DNA of 64,000 nucleotides from Moritella dasanensis ArB 0140 (GTDB lineage Bacteria; Pseudomonadota; Gammaproteobacteria; Enterobacterales; Moritellaceae): the NCBI RefSeq assembly GCF_000276805.1, contig NZ_AKXQ01000019.1, positions 1 to 64,000 of the forward strand. Direction: 5' to 3'. Of the stretch, positions 1-10,030 are shown one piece after another. Below the pieces are notes generated by a model that was given only the letters and a program-made list of their open reading frames with translations, searched no databases and was not told the DNA's origin. Within the stretch, counting starts at the first letter, position 1; each line of letters starts with the position of its first letter. Made by a program: the position numbers and the translations under genes.

Positions 1-43
1 ATTAATCAGCTCCCCCCTTTTTAGGTAAGTTCGATTTTAACGA

Positions 44-2905
44 CTAGATCGATTCAATTCGAGCTTTTTGAGCTTCAAATTTAGCAATCGTAGTTTCGAA
101 CTCCGCCAGTTTTTCACGTTCTTTGGCGATAACCGCTTCGGGTGCTTTACCAACAAATTTCTCGTTGTTTAGCTTACCTGATACACGGTCTAAGTCTTTT
201 TGTACTTTTTCCATTTGCTTGTTGATACGGGCAATTTCAGCATCTTTATCGATGAGACCAGCCATTGGAATTAAGATTTCCATGCCGCCTAACAATGATG
301 TTGCTGAGATAGGCGCTTCTTCATTATCGCTAAGGATAGTGATAGCTTCTAATTTTGCTAACGAGCTAAGGAACTGTTGGTTTTCGTCTAGACGACGTTG
401 CTCTTCAGATCCGACGTTTTTCAACAAGATTGAGATTGGTTTACTTGGACTGATGTCCATTTCGCCACGAATATTACGGATAGCGATAATGAATTTCTTC
501 ACCCATTCTAGATCTTGCATTGATTGCGCATCAACTTTATCTGCATCAAACTCAGGGAATGCCTGTAGCATGATCGTTGCGCCTTCAGTGTGCTTACCAG
601 CAAGTGGTGCAACACGCTGCCAAATCTCTTCAGTGATGAACGGCATGATAGGGTGCATCAAACGTTGTAACGCTTCTAAGATCGTTACTAGCGTATGACG
701 TGTACCACGCAGTTGTGCTTCAGTGCCTTGTGCGAATACTGGCTTCGTTAATTCTAAGTACCAATCGCAGAACTGGTTCCATGTGAATTCGTAAGCGATG
801 TTTGCCGCAAGATCGAGACGGTAAGTATCAACTGCTTCACGGTAAGTTTTGATGGTTTCTTGGAATTGACCTAGGATCCAACGATCTGCAAGGCTGAACT
901 CCATGTCGCCGCCATTTTGGCCACAATCATGTTCTTCTGTATTCATTAATACGTAACGGCTAGCGTTCCATAGTTTGTTACAGAAGTTACGGTAACCATC
1001 AAGACGTTTCATGTCCCAGTTAATGTCACGACCAGTCGATGCCATTGCTGCTAATGTGAAACGCAGTGCGTCAGTACCGTGTGCTTCGATGCCGCCTTCG
1101 AATTCTTTACGCGTTGCTTTTTCAATTTTCTTAGCAAGTTGTGGCTGCATCATGTTACCAGTACGTTTTTGTACTAGTGACTCAAGGTCGATACCGTCGA
1201 TCATGTCGAGTGGATCAAGTACGTTACCTTTTGATTTTGACATTTTATCGCCAGCTTCATCACGTACTAAACCAGTCACATAAACAGTTTTGAATGGTAC
1301 TTGTGGCTTGCCGTTTTCATCTTTGATGAAGTGCATGGTCATCATGATCATACGGGCAACCCAGAAGAAGATGATGTCGAAACCTGTTACCAGTACATCA
1401 CTTGGGTGGAACACTTTAAGATCTTGAGTTTGCTGTGGCCAGCCTTGCGTTGAGAATGTCCAAAGCGCAGATGAGAACCAAGTATCAAGTACGTCGTTGT
1501 CTTGACGAAGTTCAACTTCAGGACCAAAATCATTTTCCGCACGTACTTCTGCTTCATCACGACCAACGAATACATTACCTTCGTTATCGTACCAAGCTGG
1601 AATACGATGACCCCACCAAAGTTGACGTGAAATACACCAATCTTGTACGTCGTTCATCCACGAGAAATACATGTTTTCGTACTGTTTTGGCACGAACTGA
1701 ATTTCGCCGTCTTTTACTGCGTCAGATGCAACTTTCGCCATTGGACCAACACTTACATACCATTGGTCTGTTAGTAGTGGCTCAATCACAACACCACTAC
1801 GGTCGCCGTAAGGTACTTGTAGTGTATGTGGTTCAATTTTTTCGAGTAAACCAAGTTCTTCAAACTTAGCTACAATCGCTTTACGGGCAGCAAAACGTTC
1901 CATGCCTTGGTATTCAGCAGGGATAATGAAGGTTAGTTCTGTGTTTTCTGTGCCGTCTGAGTTGATGATTTCCGCTTCTTCACGGATATCTGCGTTTTCA
2001 GTTAGGATGTTGAACATCACTAAGTTGTTACGTTTACCAACTTCATAATCGTTAAAGTCATGGGCAGGGGTGATTTTTACACAACCGGTGCCTTTTTCCA
2101 TATCAGCATAATCATCAGCAACAATCTTGATGCGACGACCAACAATAGGCAGAATAATGTCTTTACCAACAAGCGCTGTATAGCGTTCGTCTTTCGGGTG
2201 TACTGCTACAGCAGAGTCACCTAGCATAGTTTCTGGACGTGTCGTTGCTACAACGATGTAATCTTTACCGTCAGCTGTTGTTGCGCCGTCTGCTAGTGGG
2301 TAGCGGAAGTACCACATGCTGCCTTGTTTTTCTTTGCTCTCAACTTCAAGATCAGAAATAGCAGTGTGGAATTTTGGATCCCAGTTTACCAGGCGTTTGC
2401 CACGGTAAATTAGATCTTCTTTAAATAAACGTACGAATACTTCTTTTACAGCTTCAGACAGACCGTCATCCATTGTAAAACGTTCACGATCCCAATCTAC
2501 CGATGTGCCTAAACGACGCATTTGACGAGTAATAGTACCGCCTGATTCGTTTTTCCAATCCCAGATCTTGTCGATAAACGCATCACGGCCATAATCATGG
2601 CGTGTTTTGTTTTCTTCAGCAGCAATCTTACGCTCTACAACCATTTGCGTTGCGATACCAGCGTGATCGGTACCCACTTGCCATAGTGTGTTTAGACCTT
2701 GCATACGCTTGTAACGTGTTAGCGCATCCATGATCGTTTGTTGGAAGGCATGACCCATGTGTAGGCTACCAGTGACATTTGGCGGTGGGATCATGATGCT
2801 GTATGCATCTTTTGTTAGATCGCCGTTTGGCTTGAAGTAACCTTGCTCTTCCCAGTTTTGGTAAAGCGCTTGCTCAATGGCTTGGGGATTGTATAATTTT
2901 TCCAT
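44..2905 (-). CDS. valS: valine--tRNA ligase
   Basis: Class I aminoacyl-tRNA synthetase that charges tRNA-Val in the cytoplasm and edits misactivated threonine. The 953-residue product has about the length of E. coli ValS. The HIGH-type motif is [11 protein letters not shown] at residues 42-52 and the KMSKS loop is present as KMSKSKGN in the second half. The C-terminal 70 residues, rich in K/E/A, form the tRNA-binding coiled coil usual for ValRS. The ATG start matches the family N-terminus ([12 protein letters not shown]). It lies 33 bp downstream of holC on the same strand, the arrangement pepA-holC-valS common in gammaproteobacteria. The first 43 bases of the window, downstream of its stop, hold nothing I recognise. 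Confidence 0.98.
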   Translation of the reverse strand: MEKLYNPQAIEQALYQNWEEQGYFKPNGDLTKDAYSIMIPPPNVTGSLHMGHAFQQTIMDALTRYKRMQGLNTLWQVGTDHAGIATQMVVERKIAAEENKTRHDYGRDAFIDKIWDWKNESGGTITRQMRRLGTSVDWDRERFTMDDGLSEAVKEVFVRLFKEDLIYRGKRLVNWDPKFHTAISDLEVESKEKQGSMWYFRYPLADGATTADGKDYIVVATTRPETMLGDSAVAVHPKDERYTALVGKDIILPIVGRRIKIVADDYADMEKGTGCVKITPAHDFNDYEVGKRNNLVMFNILTENADIREEAEIINSDGTENTELTFIIPAEYQGMERFAARKAIVAKFEELGLLEKIEPHTLQVPYGDRSGVVIEPLLTDQWYVSVGPMAKVASDAVKDGEIQFVPKQYENMYFSWMNDVQDWCISRQLWWGHRIPAWYDNEGNVFVGRDEAEVRAENDFGPEVELRQDNDVLDTWFSSALWTFSTQGWPQQTQDLKVFHPSDVLVTGFDIIFFWVARMIMMTMHFIKDENGKPQVPFKTVYVTGLVRDEAGDKMSKSKGNVLDPLDMIDGIDLESLVQKRTGNMMQPQLAKKIEKATRKEFEGGIEAHGTDALRFTLAAMASTGRDINWDMKRLDGYRNFCNKLWNASRYVLMNTEEHDCGQNGGDMEFSLADRWILGQFQETIKTYREAVDTYRLDLAANIAYEFTWNQFCDWYLELTKPVFAQGTEAQLRGTRHTLVTILEALQRLMHPIMPFITEEIWQRVAPLAGKHTEGATIMLQAFPEFDADKVDAQSMQDLEWVKKFIIAIRNIRGEMDISPSKPISILLKNVGSEEQRRLDENQQFLSSLAKLEAITILSDNEEAPISATSLLGGMEILIPMAGLIDKDAEIARINKQMEKVQKDLDRVSGKLNNEKFVGKAPEAVIAKEREKLAEFETTIAKFEAQKARIESI

Positions 2906-2938
2906 AGGTCTGCTTTCTAATTCTCAATGGTGGATTGA

Positions 2939-3382
2939 TTATTCGGCGTTTACAGTTAACAGTTGTAACCCTGTTTGACGATAGTGTTTGTAACGTTCTC
3001 GGGCTTGTTGTTTTAAGCCGTCTTGATGCGGTACAAAATCGATAATCTGATTAAAGTTGACTGCAAATTGCGGTGTATGATCGTGCAGGTTGATAAGTAC
3101 CTGATAACGATGGCGAGGTGATTGAAAACCGATTTCAACGGGCGCGCCATTACGTGGACCTTCACCTTGTAAATTATGTGGTACAAAACTGTTCGCATCT
3201 AATTGCCAAAGGTATTCGTCAACCTGATTGGCTGCCGATTCATCGTTGGTATGAATGTAGACGCGTTGTCCTTGCTGATAAAACTCACCAGCCAGTTTAC
3301 ACGCAAGTTCATGGTGCTGTGGCATGCTTGCCTCAACGCCATTTTCAGATGCTTGCATGATATAAAAAGTGACTTTTTTCAT
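2939..3382 (-). CDS. holC: DNA polymerase III subunit chi
   Basis: The chi subunit of the DNA polymerase III holoenzyme bridges the clamp loader (through psi) and single-strand binding protein at the fork. The 147-residue length and the N-terminus (MKKVTFYIMQ) are typical of HolC, as is the position between pepA and valS. The motif CKLAGEFYQQGQRVYIHT near residues 28-45 and the later region IGFQSPRHRYQVLINL fit the family fold. It is probably cotranscribed with valS, which begins 33 bp further on. Identification rests on family resemblance plus gene order and is firm. Confidence 0.93.
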   Translation of the reverse strand: MKKVTFYIMQASENGVEASMPQHHELACKLAGEFYQQGQRVYIHTNDESAANQVDEYLWQLDANSFVPHNLQGEGPRNGAPVEIGFQSPRHRYQVLINLHDHTPQFAVNFNQIIDFVPHQDGLKQQARERYKHYRQTGLQLLTVNAE

Positions 3383-3518
3383 CGGTAGTTTTACGCCAAA
3401 TTACGAACAGCTAAAGTTTAAAACATAACTGCGTATAATAACACAAAGCAGGGATGGGAAAAAACAGTTGTTGCGGTAATATCTGGATATACTGAGCGGT
3501 TATGCTTTTTCAGAAACT

Positions 3519-3550
3519 AAAAAGGTCACCGTAGTGACCTTTTTCATATT
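3519..3550 (-). terminator. rho-independent terminator of pepA
   Basis: A perfect 11-bp stem (3519-3529 with 3534-3544) closes a 4-base CGTA loop. Both flanks are A/T runs, so it could act in both directions. It lies about 70 bp past the pepA stop and separates pepA from holC. Confidence 0.8.
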
Positions 3551-3613
3551 TATTTTGCGATCTTTTTATATATTCGTCGTGTGACCTTTTACATATTCAC
3601 CGAGTAAATATAA

Positions 3614-5137
3614 TTACGCTTCGTCAGCTTGTTGTACTTCGCTGCGTTCTGTACGGTTAAGTAAGAACTGCGTCAACATAGGTACAGGACGACCTGTTGA
3701 GCCTTTGTTTTTACCACTTACCCAAGCAGTACCGGCGATGTCTAGATGCGCCCAGTTGTACTTCTTAGTAAAGCGAGATAAGAAACAGGCTGCAGTAATA
3801 GTACCGCCACCAGGGCCACCAATATTCGCTAAATCAGCAAATGGACTTTCAATTTGTTCTTGGAAGTCGTCAGTGATCGGTAGACGCCATGCTTTATCAG
3901 CTGCTTGGTCAGAAGCATTCAATAATTCATGTGCTAGTGGGTTATGCGTCGATAATAAACCGGTGATGTGATGACCAAGCGCCACAACACAAGCACCGGT
4001 TAGGGTTGCTACGTCGATGACGAGTTCTGGATCAAAACGTTCAACATAGGTTAATACGTCACATAATACTAAACGGCCTTCAGCATCGGTATTTAATACT
4101 TCCACTGTTTGCCCTGACATCGTAGTGATAATGTCACCTGGACGGTAAGCATTGCTGCCTGGCATGTTTTCACAACCCGCTAGAATACCGATAACATTAA
4201 GTGGTAAATCTAGCTTAGCCAATGATTTCATTGCACCAAGTACACCCGCTGCGCCACCCATGTCATATTTCATCTCGTCCATGCCTAAGCCTGGTTTCAA
4301 TGAAATACCACCTGAATCGAACGTCAGACCTTTACCAATTAAGACAATAGGTTTTGCATCTTTATCTGGATTACCTTGATAATGAATAATAGACATCTTA
4401 GCTTCGTTTGCTGAACCTTGAGATACAGCAAGGTAAGATTCCATTTTTAATTCTTTCATTTCAGGCTCACCTAAAATCTGTACAGTGATTTTGTCACTTT
4501 CATCAGATAATTGGCGTGCTTGATTTGCAAGGTAAACAGGATTACAGATATTTGGCGGCATGTTTGCTACGTCTTTACATAAACGCATACCACTAGCTAC
4601 TGCTAGACCATGAGCAATGGCTTTTTCACTTGTTGGTAAGTCGCGACGCGACGTTACGTTGAACACCATTTTACGTAATGGACGACGGGTTTCTTCTTTG
4701 TTGCTTTTTAGCTGGTCGAAACGGTAGCGACTTTCGCGTGCTGTTTCAACGGCAAAACGGATCTTCCAATAGGTATCACGACCTTTAACATTGAGTTCAG
4801 GAAGGAAACAAACGGCTTCCATCGAACCGGTTTCGTTCAAGGTGTCCATTGTCTTTTTGATTATTTGCTTGTATTGACGCTCATCTAATTCGCGTTCTTT
4901 ACCACAACCAACTAATAATACGCGTTCGCTTAGTACATTGGGTACATGGTGAAGTAGTAATACTTGACCTGGTTTACCTTCGATATCTCCGCGACGAAGT
5001 AGGGAACTTAAATAGCCGTCACTGATCTTATCGAGTTGTTCTGCTGCAGGCGATAAACGACGTGGTTCAAACACTCCGACAACAACACAAGCACTGCGTT
5101 GCTTCTCAGGGCTACCACTTTTTACATTGAACTCCAT
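3614..5137 (-). CDS. pepA: leucyl aminopeptidase (PepA, M17 family)
   Basis: Cytosolic hexameric aminopeptidase with two catalytic metal ions that removes N-terminal residues, mainly Leu. In E. coli the same protein is also a DNA-binding accessory factor for Xer recombination and for carAB control. The 507-residue length matches the family (about 503). The M17 signature [10 protein letters not shown] is present in the C-terminal catalytic half, as are the metal-binding stretches [10 protein letters not shown] and DMGGAAGV. The N-terminal third is the usual macrodomain-like regulatory region. The start MEFNVKSGS matches the family. It is divergent from lptF, with 195 bp of shared promoter region, as in E. 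coli. Confidence 0.97.
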   Translation of the reverse strand: MEFNVKSGSPEKQRSACVVVGVFEPRRLSPAAEQLDKISDGYLSSLLRRGDIEGKPGQVLLLHHVPNVLSERVLLVGCGKERELDERQYKQIIKKTMDTLNETGSMEAVCFLPELNVKGRDTYWKIRFAVETARESRYRFDQLKSNKEETRRPLRKMVFNVTSRRDLPTSEKAIAHGLAVASGMRLCKDVANMPPNICNPVYLANQARQLSDESDKITVQILGEPEMKELKMESYLAVSQGSANEAKMSIIHYQGNPDKDAKPIVLIGKGLTFDSGGISLKPGLGMDEMKYDMGGAAGVLGAMKSLAKLDLPLNVIGILAGCENMPGSNAYRPGDIITTMSGQTVEVLNTDAEGRLVLCDVLTYVERFDPELVIDVATLTGACVVALGHHITGLLSTHNPLAHELLNASDQAADKAWRLPITDDFQEQIESPFADLANIGGPGGGTITAACFLSRFTKKYNWAHLDIAGTAWVSGKNKGSTGRPVPMLTQFLLNRTERSEVQQADEA

Positions 5138-5332
5138 GGACTCTCCGGTTTCCTAAAGACAAAATCAAATATTTATAACATAATAGGGGGTTATACGTAT
5201 TTAGTTAATCAAAAACTAAACATTTTCAGATAAAATGGGTGTGCAGTTAATTATTTATACTGCCGTTGTAGCTGAGTCTACCTAATTATGAGCTGCATTT
5301 CATACAAAACATTAGTCTAATATAGGTTTTAA

Positions 5333-6451
5333 GTGATAATTTTCCGATATTTATTTGCTGAAACATTGAAATCACAGATCGCAGTGTTATTCATCTTATC
5401 ACTTATCTTTGTGAGCCAGCAGTTTGTTGCGCTGCTCTCAAAGGTAATGACAGGTGCTTTACCCGCTAACTTCGTGATGGAGATGTTGTTGTATACCATG
5501 CCAGCTTTGGGCACATTAATTTTACCCGTGAGTTTGTTCATTGGTATTTTGTTTGCACATGGGCGATTGTATGCCGAAAGTGAGATGGTGATCTTAACGG
5601 CCTGTGGTTATACCCCAAGTCGAATTTTGATGTCATCGTTATTATTATCTTCGGTGACTATAGGTCTCGTGGCTTTTAACGCGTTTGTCTATGCACCCAC
5701 AGCTGAAGAAGGCCGGGTACAATTATTAGAAAATGTAGATGCTGACGTCGGTTTAGCGACCCTAAAACAAGGGCGCTTTGAGTCGCTTGATGGTGGTCGA
5801 GCGGTAGTCTACGTCGAATCTTATGACAGTGATAAAGCACTGCGTAAAATCTTTATCGCTAAATCGCCTTCGCAAGATGGTGAACGCCCGTCGGTGGTCA
5901 TCGCCGATAAAGGTAATATCGAATCGGGAGAGCAGGGTTCGCAATGGCTTAAATTAAGTCAAGGCCTGCGTTATGAAGGTGAGTTATCTCAACCCGATTT
6001 TCGTATTGTTGATTTCAGTGCTTATCGGGTATTAATTCAAGAACAAGACGTACGTGAGCGTGGTCGTAGAACCAAGGCATTACCAACGTCATTGTTATGG
6101 AACTCTAATGAATTTGAGCATAAGGTTGAGCTGCAATGGCGTATCGCGCAAGTTGTCTCGATCCCACTGCTGACGTTATTAGTGGTACCGCTGGCGATGG
6201 TGAATCCACGTCAAGGTCGTTATGCGAAACTCTTTCCTGCGTTACTTATGTTTTTAACCTACTTTATGTTATTGAGTGCAGCGCGCTCTGCCATTTTAGA
6301 TAAGTCATTACCATTAGCCTTTGGTTTCTGGATCGTCCATCTCGGGGTGTTGACGTTAGCTGTGTGGTTTAATTTGGCCAATTTTTCTTGGTATCACCAT
6401 GCCGTATATAAGCTAAAACTCCATTTTTCTCGAGGTAACAGCAGTGATTAA
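5333..6451 (+). CDS. lptF: LPS export ABC transporter permease LptF
   Basis: One of the two inner-membrane permeases of the LptB2FG complex, which extracts lipopolysaccharide from the inner membrane and passes it to LptC and LptA. The product has 372 residues. Membrane helices cluster at both ends and a large periplasmic beta-jellyroll region lies in the middle (about residues 130-260). The start is a GTG at 5333 giving MIIFRYLFAETLKSQ, closely matching the E. coli LptF N-terminus. NPRQGR near residue 285 is a conserved family motif. The 3' end overlaps lptG by 8 bp, which indicates translational coupling. It is divergent from pepA. Confidence 0.97.
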   Translation: MIIFRYLFAETLKSQIAVLFILSLIFVSQQFVALLSKVMTGALPANFVMEMLLYTMPALGTLILPVSLFIGILFAHGRLYAESEMVILTACGYTPSRILMSSLLLSSVTIGLVAFNAFVYAPTAEEGRVQLLENVDADVGLATLKQGRFESLDGGRAVVYVESYDSDKALRKIFIAKSPSQDGERPSVVIADKGNIESGEQGSQWLKLSQGLRYEGELSQPDFRIVDFSAYRVLIQEQDVRERGRRTKALPTSLLWNSNEFEHKVELQWRIAQVVSIPLLTLLVVPLAMVNPRQGRYAKLFPALLMFLTYFMLLSAARSAILDKSLPLAFGFWIVHLGVLTLAVWFNLANFSWYHHAVYKLKLHFSRGNSSD

Positions 6452-7511
6452 AATTTTAGATATTTATATTGGTAAAGCTATTTTATTTGCCACTATGATC
6501 TGTTTGTTTACCTTGGTTGGTTTATCGGCTGTTATTAAATATGTTGAACAGTTGCGGGCTGTTGGTCAGGGGACCTATGGTTTAGGTGAAGCATTGATAT
6601 ATGTTTTATTGAAAATGCCTCGCGAAATTACTATCTTCTTTCCGATGGCAGCGTTATTAGGTGCACTGATTGGTTTGGGCGCCATGGCAAGTTCGTCTGA
6701 ATTAGTGGTCATTCAAGCTGCAGGCCAGTCTCGTTTTAAAATTGTACTTTCAGCAATGAAAACAGCAATCCCGATGATGATCATTGTAATGTTGATGGGT
6801 GAATATGTCGCGCCTTATACAGAGCAAAAATCTGCTGAACTTCGTGGTGAGGCTATCTCTGGTCAATCTATTATTCGGGCGCAGAAAGGGGTCTGGGCAA
6901 AGGATAAAGAAAACTTTATTAATATCGGCAAAGTGAATAATGGCAGTGAACTACATAATGTCACTATCTATGAATTTGCAGATAGCCAGCGTTTAGTTAA
7001 AACGACGCAAGCTGAGAAAGCAATTTATGCAGATAAGTACTGGCAGTTAACCGATCTGCGAATTACCCATTTTGAGCGTGACAGTATTACCGTCACACAG
7101 CAGGCTGCACAGCGCTGGAATTCGACACTGACACCTGAGAAATTAGATGTGGTTACGATTGACCCTGAAGACTTATCCATATCAGGTTTGTATTCTTACA
7201 TTACTTATTTAGACAGTAATAAGCAGGATGCTGACACTTATGAGTTAGCCTTTTGGCGTAAGATATTCCAGCCGGTATCAATTGGTGTGATGGTATTGTT
7301 GGCCTTGTCTTTTGTATTTGGCCCGCTGCGAACAGTGACCATGGGTGCACGTATTTTAATGGGTGTGGTTGCAGGCTTTACTTTTTATCTTGCGAGTGAG
7401 ACCTTTGGCCCAATTAGTTTAGTGTACTCGCTGCCGCCGTTTCTTGGCGCGGTAGTCCCCAGTGCGCTCTTTACCTTTATTGCGGTTGTGCAGTTAAGGA
7501 AACATGGTTAG
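6444..7511 (+). CDS. lptG: LPS export ABC transporter permease LptG
   Basis: Partner permease of LptF in the LptB2FG lipopolysaccharide extractor. The 355-residue protein has N-terminal helices, a central periplasmic domain and C-terminal helices, as expected. The start is a GTG inside the end of lptF (8-bp overlap), giving MIKILDIYIGKAI, in register with family members. Motifs such as SSELVVIQAAGQS in the cytoplasmic coupling loop between the early helices are characteristic. A strong terminator follows 17 bp after the stop, so the lptFG unit ends here. Confidence 0.97.
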   Translation: MIKILDIYIGKAILFATMICLFTLVGLSAVIKYVEQLRAVGQGTYGLGEALIYVLLKMPREITIFFPMAALLGALIGLGAMASSSELVVIQAAGQSRFKIVLSAMKTAIPMMIIVMLMGEYVAPYTEQKSAELRGEAISGQSIIRAQKGVWAKDKENFINIGKVNNGSELHNVTIYEFADSQRLVKTTQAEKAIYADKYWQLTDLRITHFERDSITVTQQAAQRWNSTLTPEKLDVVTIDPEDLSISGLYSYITYLDSNKQDADTYELAFWRKIFQPVSIGVMVLLALSFVFGPLRTVTMGARILMGVVAGFTFYLASETFGPISLVYSLPPFLGAVVPSALFTFIAVVQLRKHG

Positions 7512-7527
7512 GTGAACGCTTAGCGCG

Positions 7528-7560
7528 AAAAATGGCAACCAATTGGTTGCCATTTTTGTT
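7528..7560 (+). terminator. rho-independent terminator of lptFG
   Basis: A perfect 13-bp stem (7528-7540 with 7545-7557) around an AATT loop, followed by T residues on the plus strand and preceded by A residues. It can therefore also serve the convergent RDD gene whose stop is at 7604. Confidence 0.9.
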
Positions 7561-7603
7561 TCAGCTTATCGACACTGCCTCGTATTAAGCAGAGATAAGT
7601 CGA

Positions 7604-8155
7604 TTATTTTTTCTTTTTCAGTTTGTCCGCATAACGCAGTAATGAACCGTTTTGATCTTTGCTTAAACGTAATACATTACAGTTTGACCAGTGATCTTGA
7701 AAGGCACGGTTTTTCATATCAAACGGTACTTGTAAGTTACCTAAGCCACACGCTGCTGTTGCAAGACGAATCATTGCTTGAGTTAAGCTGATCGCGCTGC
7801 CATCGGTATTTTGTACGCGTAAACGCCAAGCTCGCATACCAACAGTTTGACCGCCGTGAGTCCAGAACCACAGATAGAAGCCACATACAGAACCCCATAC
7901 CAGTAGTGCAAACCAAATCTGATGACCTGCATACGCGGCAGTATCAACATAACGCCCAGCAATATCGACAATACCGGATGCAATTAATGCTTCTGCAATA
8001 CCAAGTCCTACTGCACTGGCAACTGCTGCGATACCAATAACAATCAATGCGTCATAGACAAGTGCACCGATACGCGGCCCAAACTTGGCAATTGATGCGG
8101 TTTCGCCTGCTTCAGTTTCTTGTTTTGGTTTTCTTAGTTTATTTTTCTTCGCCAT
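7604..8155 (-). CDS. RDD family integral membrane protein
   Basis: A 183-residue protein of the RDD family, small membrane proteins of mostly unknown function. The charged N-terminus (MAKKNKLRKPKQE) is followed by the family's first motif, FGPRIGALVYDALIV (an R and a D around helix 1). A second helix pair and the conserved stretch GGQTVGMRAWRLRV come next, and the C-terminus is very basic (KLKKKK). I placed the start at the ATG at 8153-8155 because the RDD domain begins shortly after it; a longer in-frame reading to 8272 adds 39 residues that do not look conserved. It converges on lptG. The substrate is unknown. Confidence 0.85.
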   Translation of the reverse strand: MAKKNKLRKPKQETEAGETASIAKFGPRIGALVYDALIVIGIAAVASAVGLGIAEALIASGIVDIAGRYVDTAAYAGHQIWFALLVWGSVCGFYLWFWTHGGQTVGMRAWRLRVQNTDGSAISLTQAMIRLATAACGLGNLQVPFDMKNRAFQDHWSNCNVLRLSKDQNGSLLRYADKLKKKK

Positions 8156-8387
8156 TATTGAATCCAGCCATGTCTTCAGGGTTATCTCGAAAGTGGCAAC
8201 AGTGTAGCAAAAAAAATGCCCTTGGTAGTGATAAATAGTCTGTGCTGGTGGATAGCGACTGACAGAGTGCAAGGGGAACAGTACTGATATCTAAGGTGTT
8301 GATTACCGATTAGGTTACTGCCTGATGCTTTTAAACTGCACTTTGCTTTAATTTTGAACAGTTGTTTTTAGTATTATCAAAAACGCC

Positions 8388-8415
8388 TTGCTTGGGATCG
8401 TTTGCTATGTATAAT
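8388..8415 (+). promoter_or_regulatory. sigma-70-type promoter of tRNA-Leu
   Basis: A consensus -10 TATAAT at 8410-8415 and a -35-like TTGCTT at 8388-8393 are separated by 16 bp. The predicted start lies only a few bases before the mature tRNA 5' end at 8426. Confidence 0.6.
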
Positions 8416-8425
8416 ACTGAGCTAT

Positions 8426-8510
8426 GCCCGAGTGGTGAAATCGGTAGACGCGGTGGATTCAAAATCCTCTTCCGAAAGGAGTGGCGGTTCAAGTCCGCCC
8501 TCGGGCACCA
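8426..8510 (+). tRNA. tRNA-Leu (anticodon CAA)
   Basis: An 85-nt class II tRNA. The acceptor stem GCCCGAG pairs with CTCGGGC before an encoded ACCA 3' end. The anticodon loop is TTCAAAA (8458-8464) with anticodon CAA at 8460-8462. A long variable arm (TCTTCCGAAAGGAGT region) and the T-arm GGCGGTTCAAGTCCGCC follow. The anticodon stem as read contains one T-T opposition (8454 with 8468). It is a single isolated tRNA gene followed directly by a terminator. Confidence 0.96.
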
Positions 8511-8524
8511 TATTTAAGTAATAG

Positions 8525-8556
8525 AGCCTCAACGAAAGTTGGGGCTTTGTTGTTTC
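8525..8556 (+). terminator. rho-independent terminator of tRNA-Leu
   Basis: A 9-bp stem (8525-8533 with 8538-8546, one G-T pair) closed by a GAAA tetraloop and followed by TTGTTGTTT. Confidence 0.85.
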
Positions 8557-9148
8557 TAGCACAATCAAAAGCTTACCTCGTATTCCCTTAAGTCATATCC
8601 TCAAAATATTCAGCAATAAACTATCTTTATTACCCTTTGAAAAATTAGCGACTGTCCATATCCGGTACTTTCGCATGTAGAATCTGTGCGCAAGCTATTT
8701 AAGTAAAGAGTTCACTAGATCCAACACTGTCCTGTACTTTGAAGATTGTTAACTTTACTGGTGGCTGTAACTGGCAGTATTAGCATGTGAGTAGGTTGGG
8801 TGGTTTTCGGTACTTTACGGTCCACTTCTGGTCCTAGTCCTGTCCTTTGGAATTGCTATGCGTAATTTGGTGAATTTATTGCTGGTGAAGGTCGTAGCGA
8901 TATTGTTTTTCGTAATCGGTTATTGCTAAAAGTACATATGCTATATGAAGCTATGTGGTTTGCTGGTAGGGATAGTTGACATGCTCATCATCCGGCCCCT
9001 CCATATTAAAGTAAAGCGGGTATTTAATATGGAGGGAGTTCCTCACACCCTTTACCTTTTCTTAGATAATCATATCACGCAAATAATAGAAGGAAACGTG
9101 ATGATCCTTTCACCGAAAAAAGGCTGTTTTAATTTAGATGCATCATGT
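8557..9148. other. gene-free stretch with no recognisable coding sequence
   Basis: About 590 bp between the tRNA terminator and the Sel1-repeat gene. All frames are short or interrupted. An 84-codon reading at 8945-9199 on the plus strand has no family resemblance, lacks a clear ribosome binding site and runs into the Sel1 gene on the opposite strand, so I do not call it. A broken plus-strand reading around 8790-8980 could be a decayed gene, but I cannot assign it. The only clear structure is the inverted repeat at 8997-9036. Confidence 0.5.
8997..9036. repeat. perfect 14-bp inverted repeat
   Basis: The arm 8997-9010 (CCCTCCATATTAAA) is exactly complementary to 9023-9036, with a 12-base loop. 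No T-run follows, so it is not a standard terminator. It could be a protein-binding site, an RNA hairpin or an end of a decayed element. Confidence 0.6.
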
Positions 9149-9616
9149 TTAATGACTGAGTGTAGCAAGAAGTATTTCAGAGTCAGTATTGCCGTTTAGC
9201 GCTGCTTCATTGAGCCAGTAATGACCTAATTTAATATCTTCATCTTCTATATCACAGGCATTAAATATTAGCTGCAGGGCTAATTCATGCTGTGCTTCTG
9301 CTTCCCCATTAGTAGCGGCTTTTTCAAATAATTTAAATGCATAATCCTCATCTTTATCACAATGTTTACCTTGTCGGTAAAGTGAGGCTAGACAAAGCTG
9401 AGCGTAACCATCATTAAATGTATCAGCTAGTTTTAAAAAAGGTATGGCGTTAGGGTAGTCAACCGCACAGAGATAATAGCGGTACATGAGTTCGCTAATA
9501 TCGGCATTATCTACAGCGGATGCTTTAAGTGACGCTAAAAATTCTTCAGATGTTGATTCATCAAATAACTTATCTTCAAGTTGTTGTAAATCTAAATTAG
9601 TAAGCTCGGTTTTCAT
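9149..9616 (-). CDS. Sel1-like repeat (TPR-like) protein
   Basis: A 155-residue soluble protein with no signal peptide. The second half contains Sel1-type alpha-helical repeats: GYAQLCLASLYRQGKH with AFKLFEKAATNGEAEAQHELA, then LGHYWLNEAALNGNTDSEI. These show the A/L/G spacing typical of Sel1 units (about 36 residues). The N-terminal 65 residues are acidic and not recognised. Such proteins are usually protein-interaction adaptors; no partner can be named. It stands alone, with gene-free DNA on both sides (413 bp to the P460 genes). Confidence 0.75.
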   Translation of the reverse strand: MKTELTNLDLQQLEDKLFDESTSEEFLASLKASAVDNADISELMYRYYLCAVDYPNAIPFLKLADTFNDGYAQLCLASLYRQGKHCDKDEDYAFKLFEKAATNGEAEAQHELALQLIFNACDIEDEDIKLGHYWLNEAALNGNTDSEILLATLSH

Positions 9617-10030
9617 TAATTATTCCATTAAAAAATGTACATAGCATTTAAGATATCAATTCAATTTCATTTAATAAAATCACACCATTTTTAAAAAACC
9701 GTTTAAATTTCAATACTCCTTTTGAGGTGTGTTTTTATTTTCATTTGTTTCTCAAATACTTATCTAATTTCACTTTATGTGATCTAGATCTACTATTATT
9801 TGTTGGTTTTATATTTAGGTATAATAATGCGGCAGTTTTGAATGATTTGAATCCCGTGTTATGGATAAACTTATTCATGTTATTTGATGATGGCAGGCTA
9901 ACTTCTATAATGGTCGAGCTCTGTAATGGCTTATTCAAGATTAATAAAACCTTAATTAAATGATAAATTTTTTCCCTGAACTATCCTTAAGCATATACAA
10001 AAATGGTATTAACTATTCGGGGTATGGATA
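9617..10030. other. AT-rich intergenic region upstream of the P460 genes
   Basis: About 410 bp between divergent genes. It is AT-rich, with short overlapping open readings on both strands (for example 9727-9963) that lack ribosome binding sites and family resemblance. It presumably holds the promoters of the Sel1 gene and of the P460 pair. I see no convincing operator or terminator. Confidence 0.45.

Noticed and set aside
1435-1869. 144-codon plus-strand reading inside valS
   Set aside because: It lies fully antisense to a well-conserved gene; codon pattern is a shadow of valS.
8945-9199. 84-codon plus-strand reading in the gene-free region
   Set aside because: It has no ribosome binding site or family resemblance, includes the inverted repeat and overlaps the end of the Sel1 gene on the other strand.
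9727-9963. 78-codon plus-strand reading, rich in F and L, upstream of the P460 genes
   Set aside because: It starts at GTG in an AT-rich region with no usable ribosome binding site, and an equally long minus-strand reading overlaps it; hydrophobicity follows from base composition.
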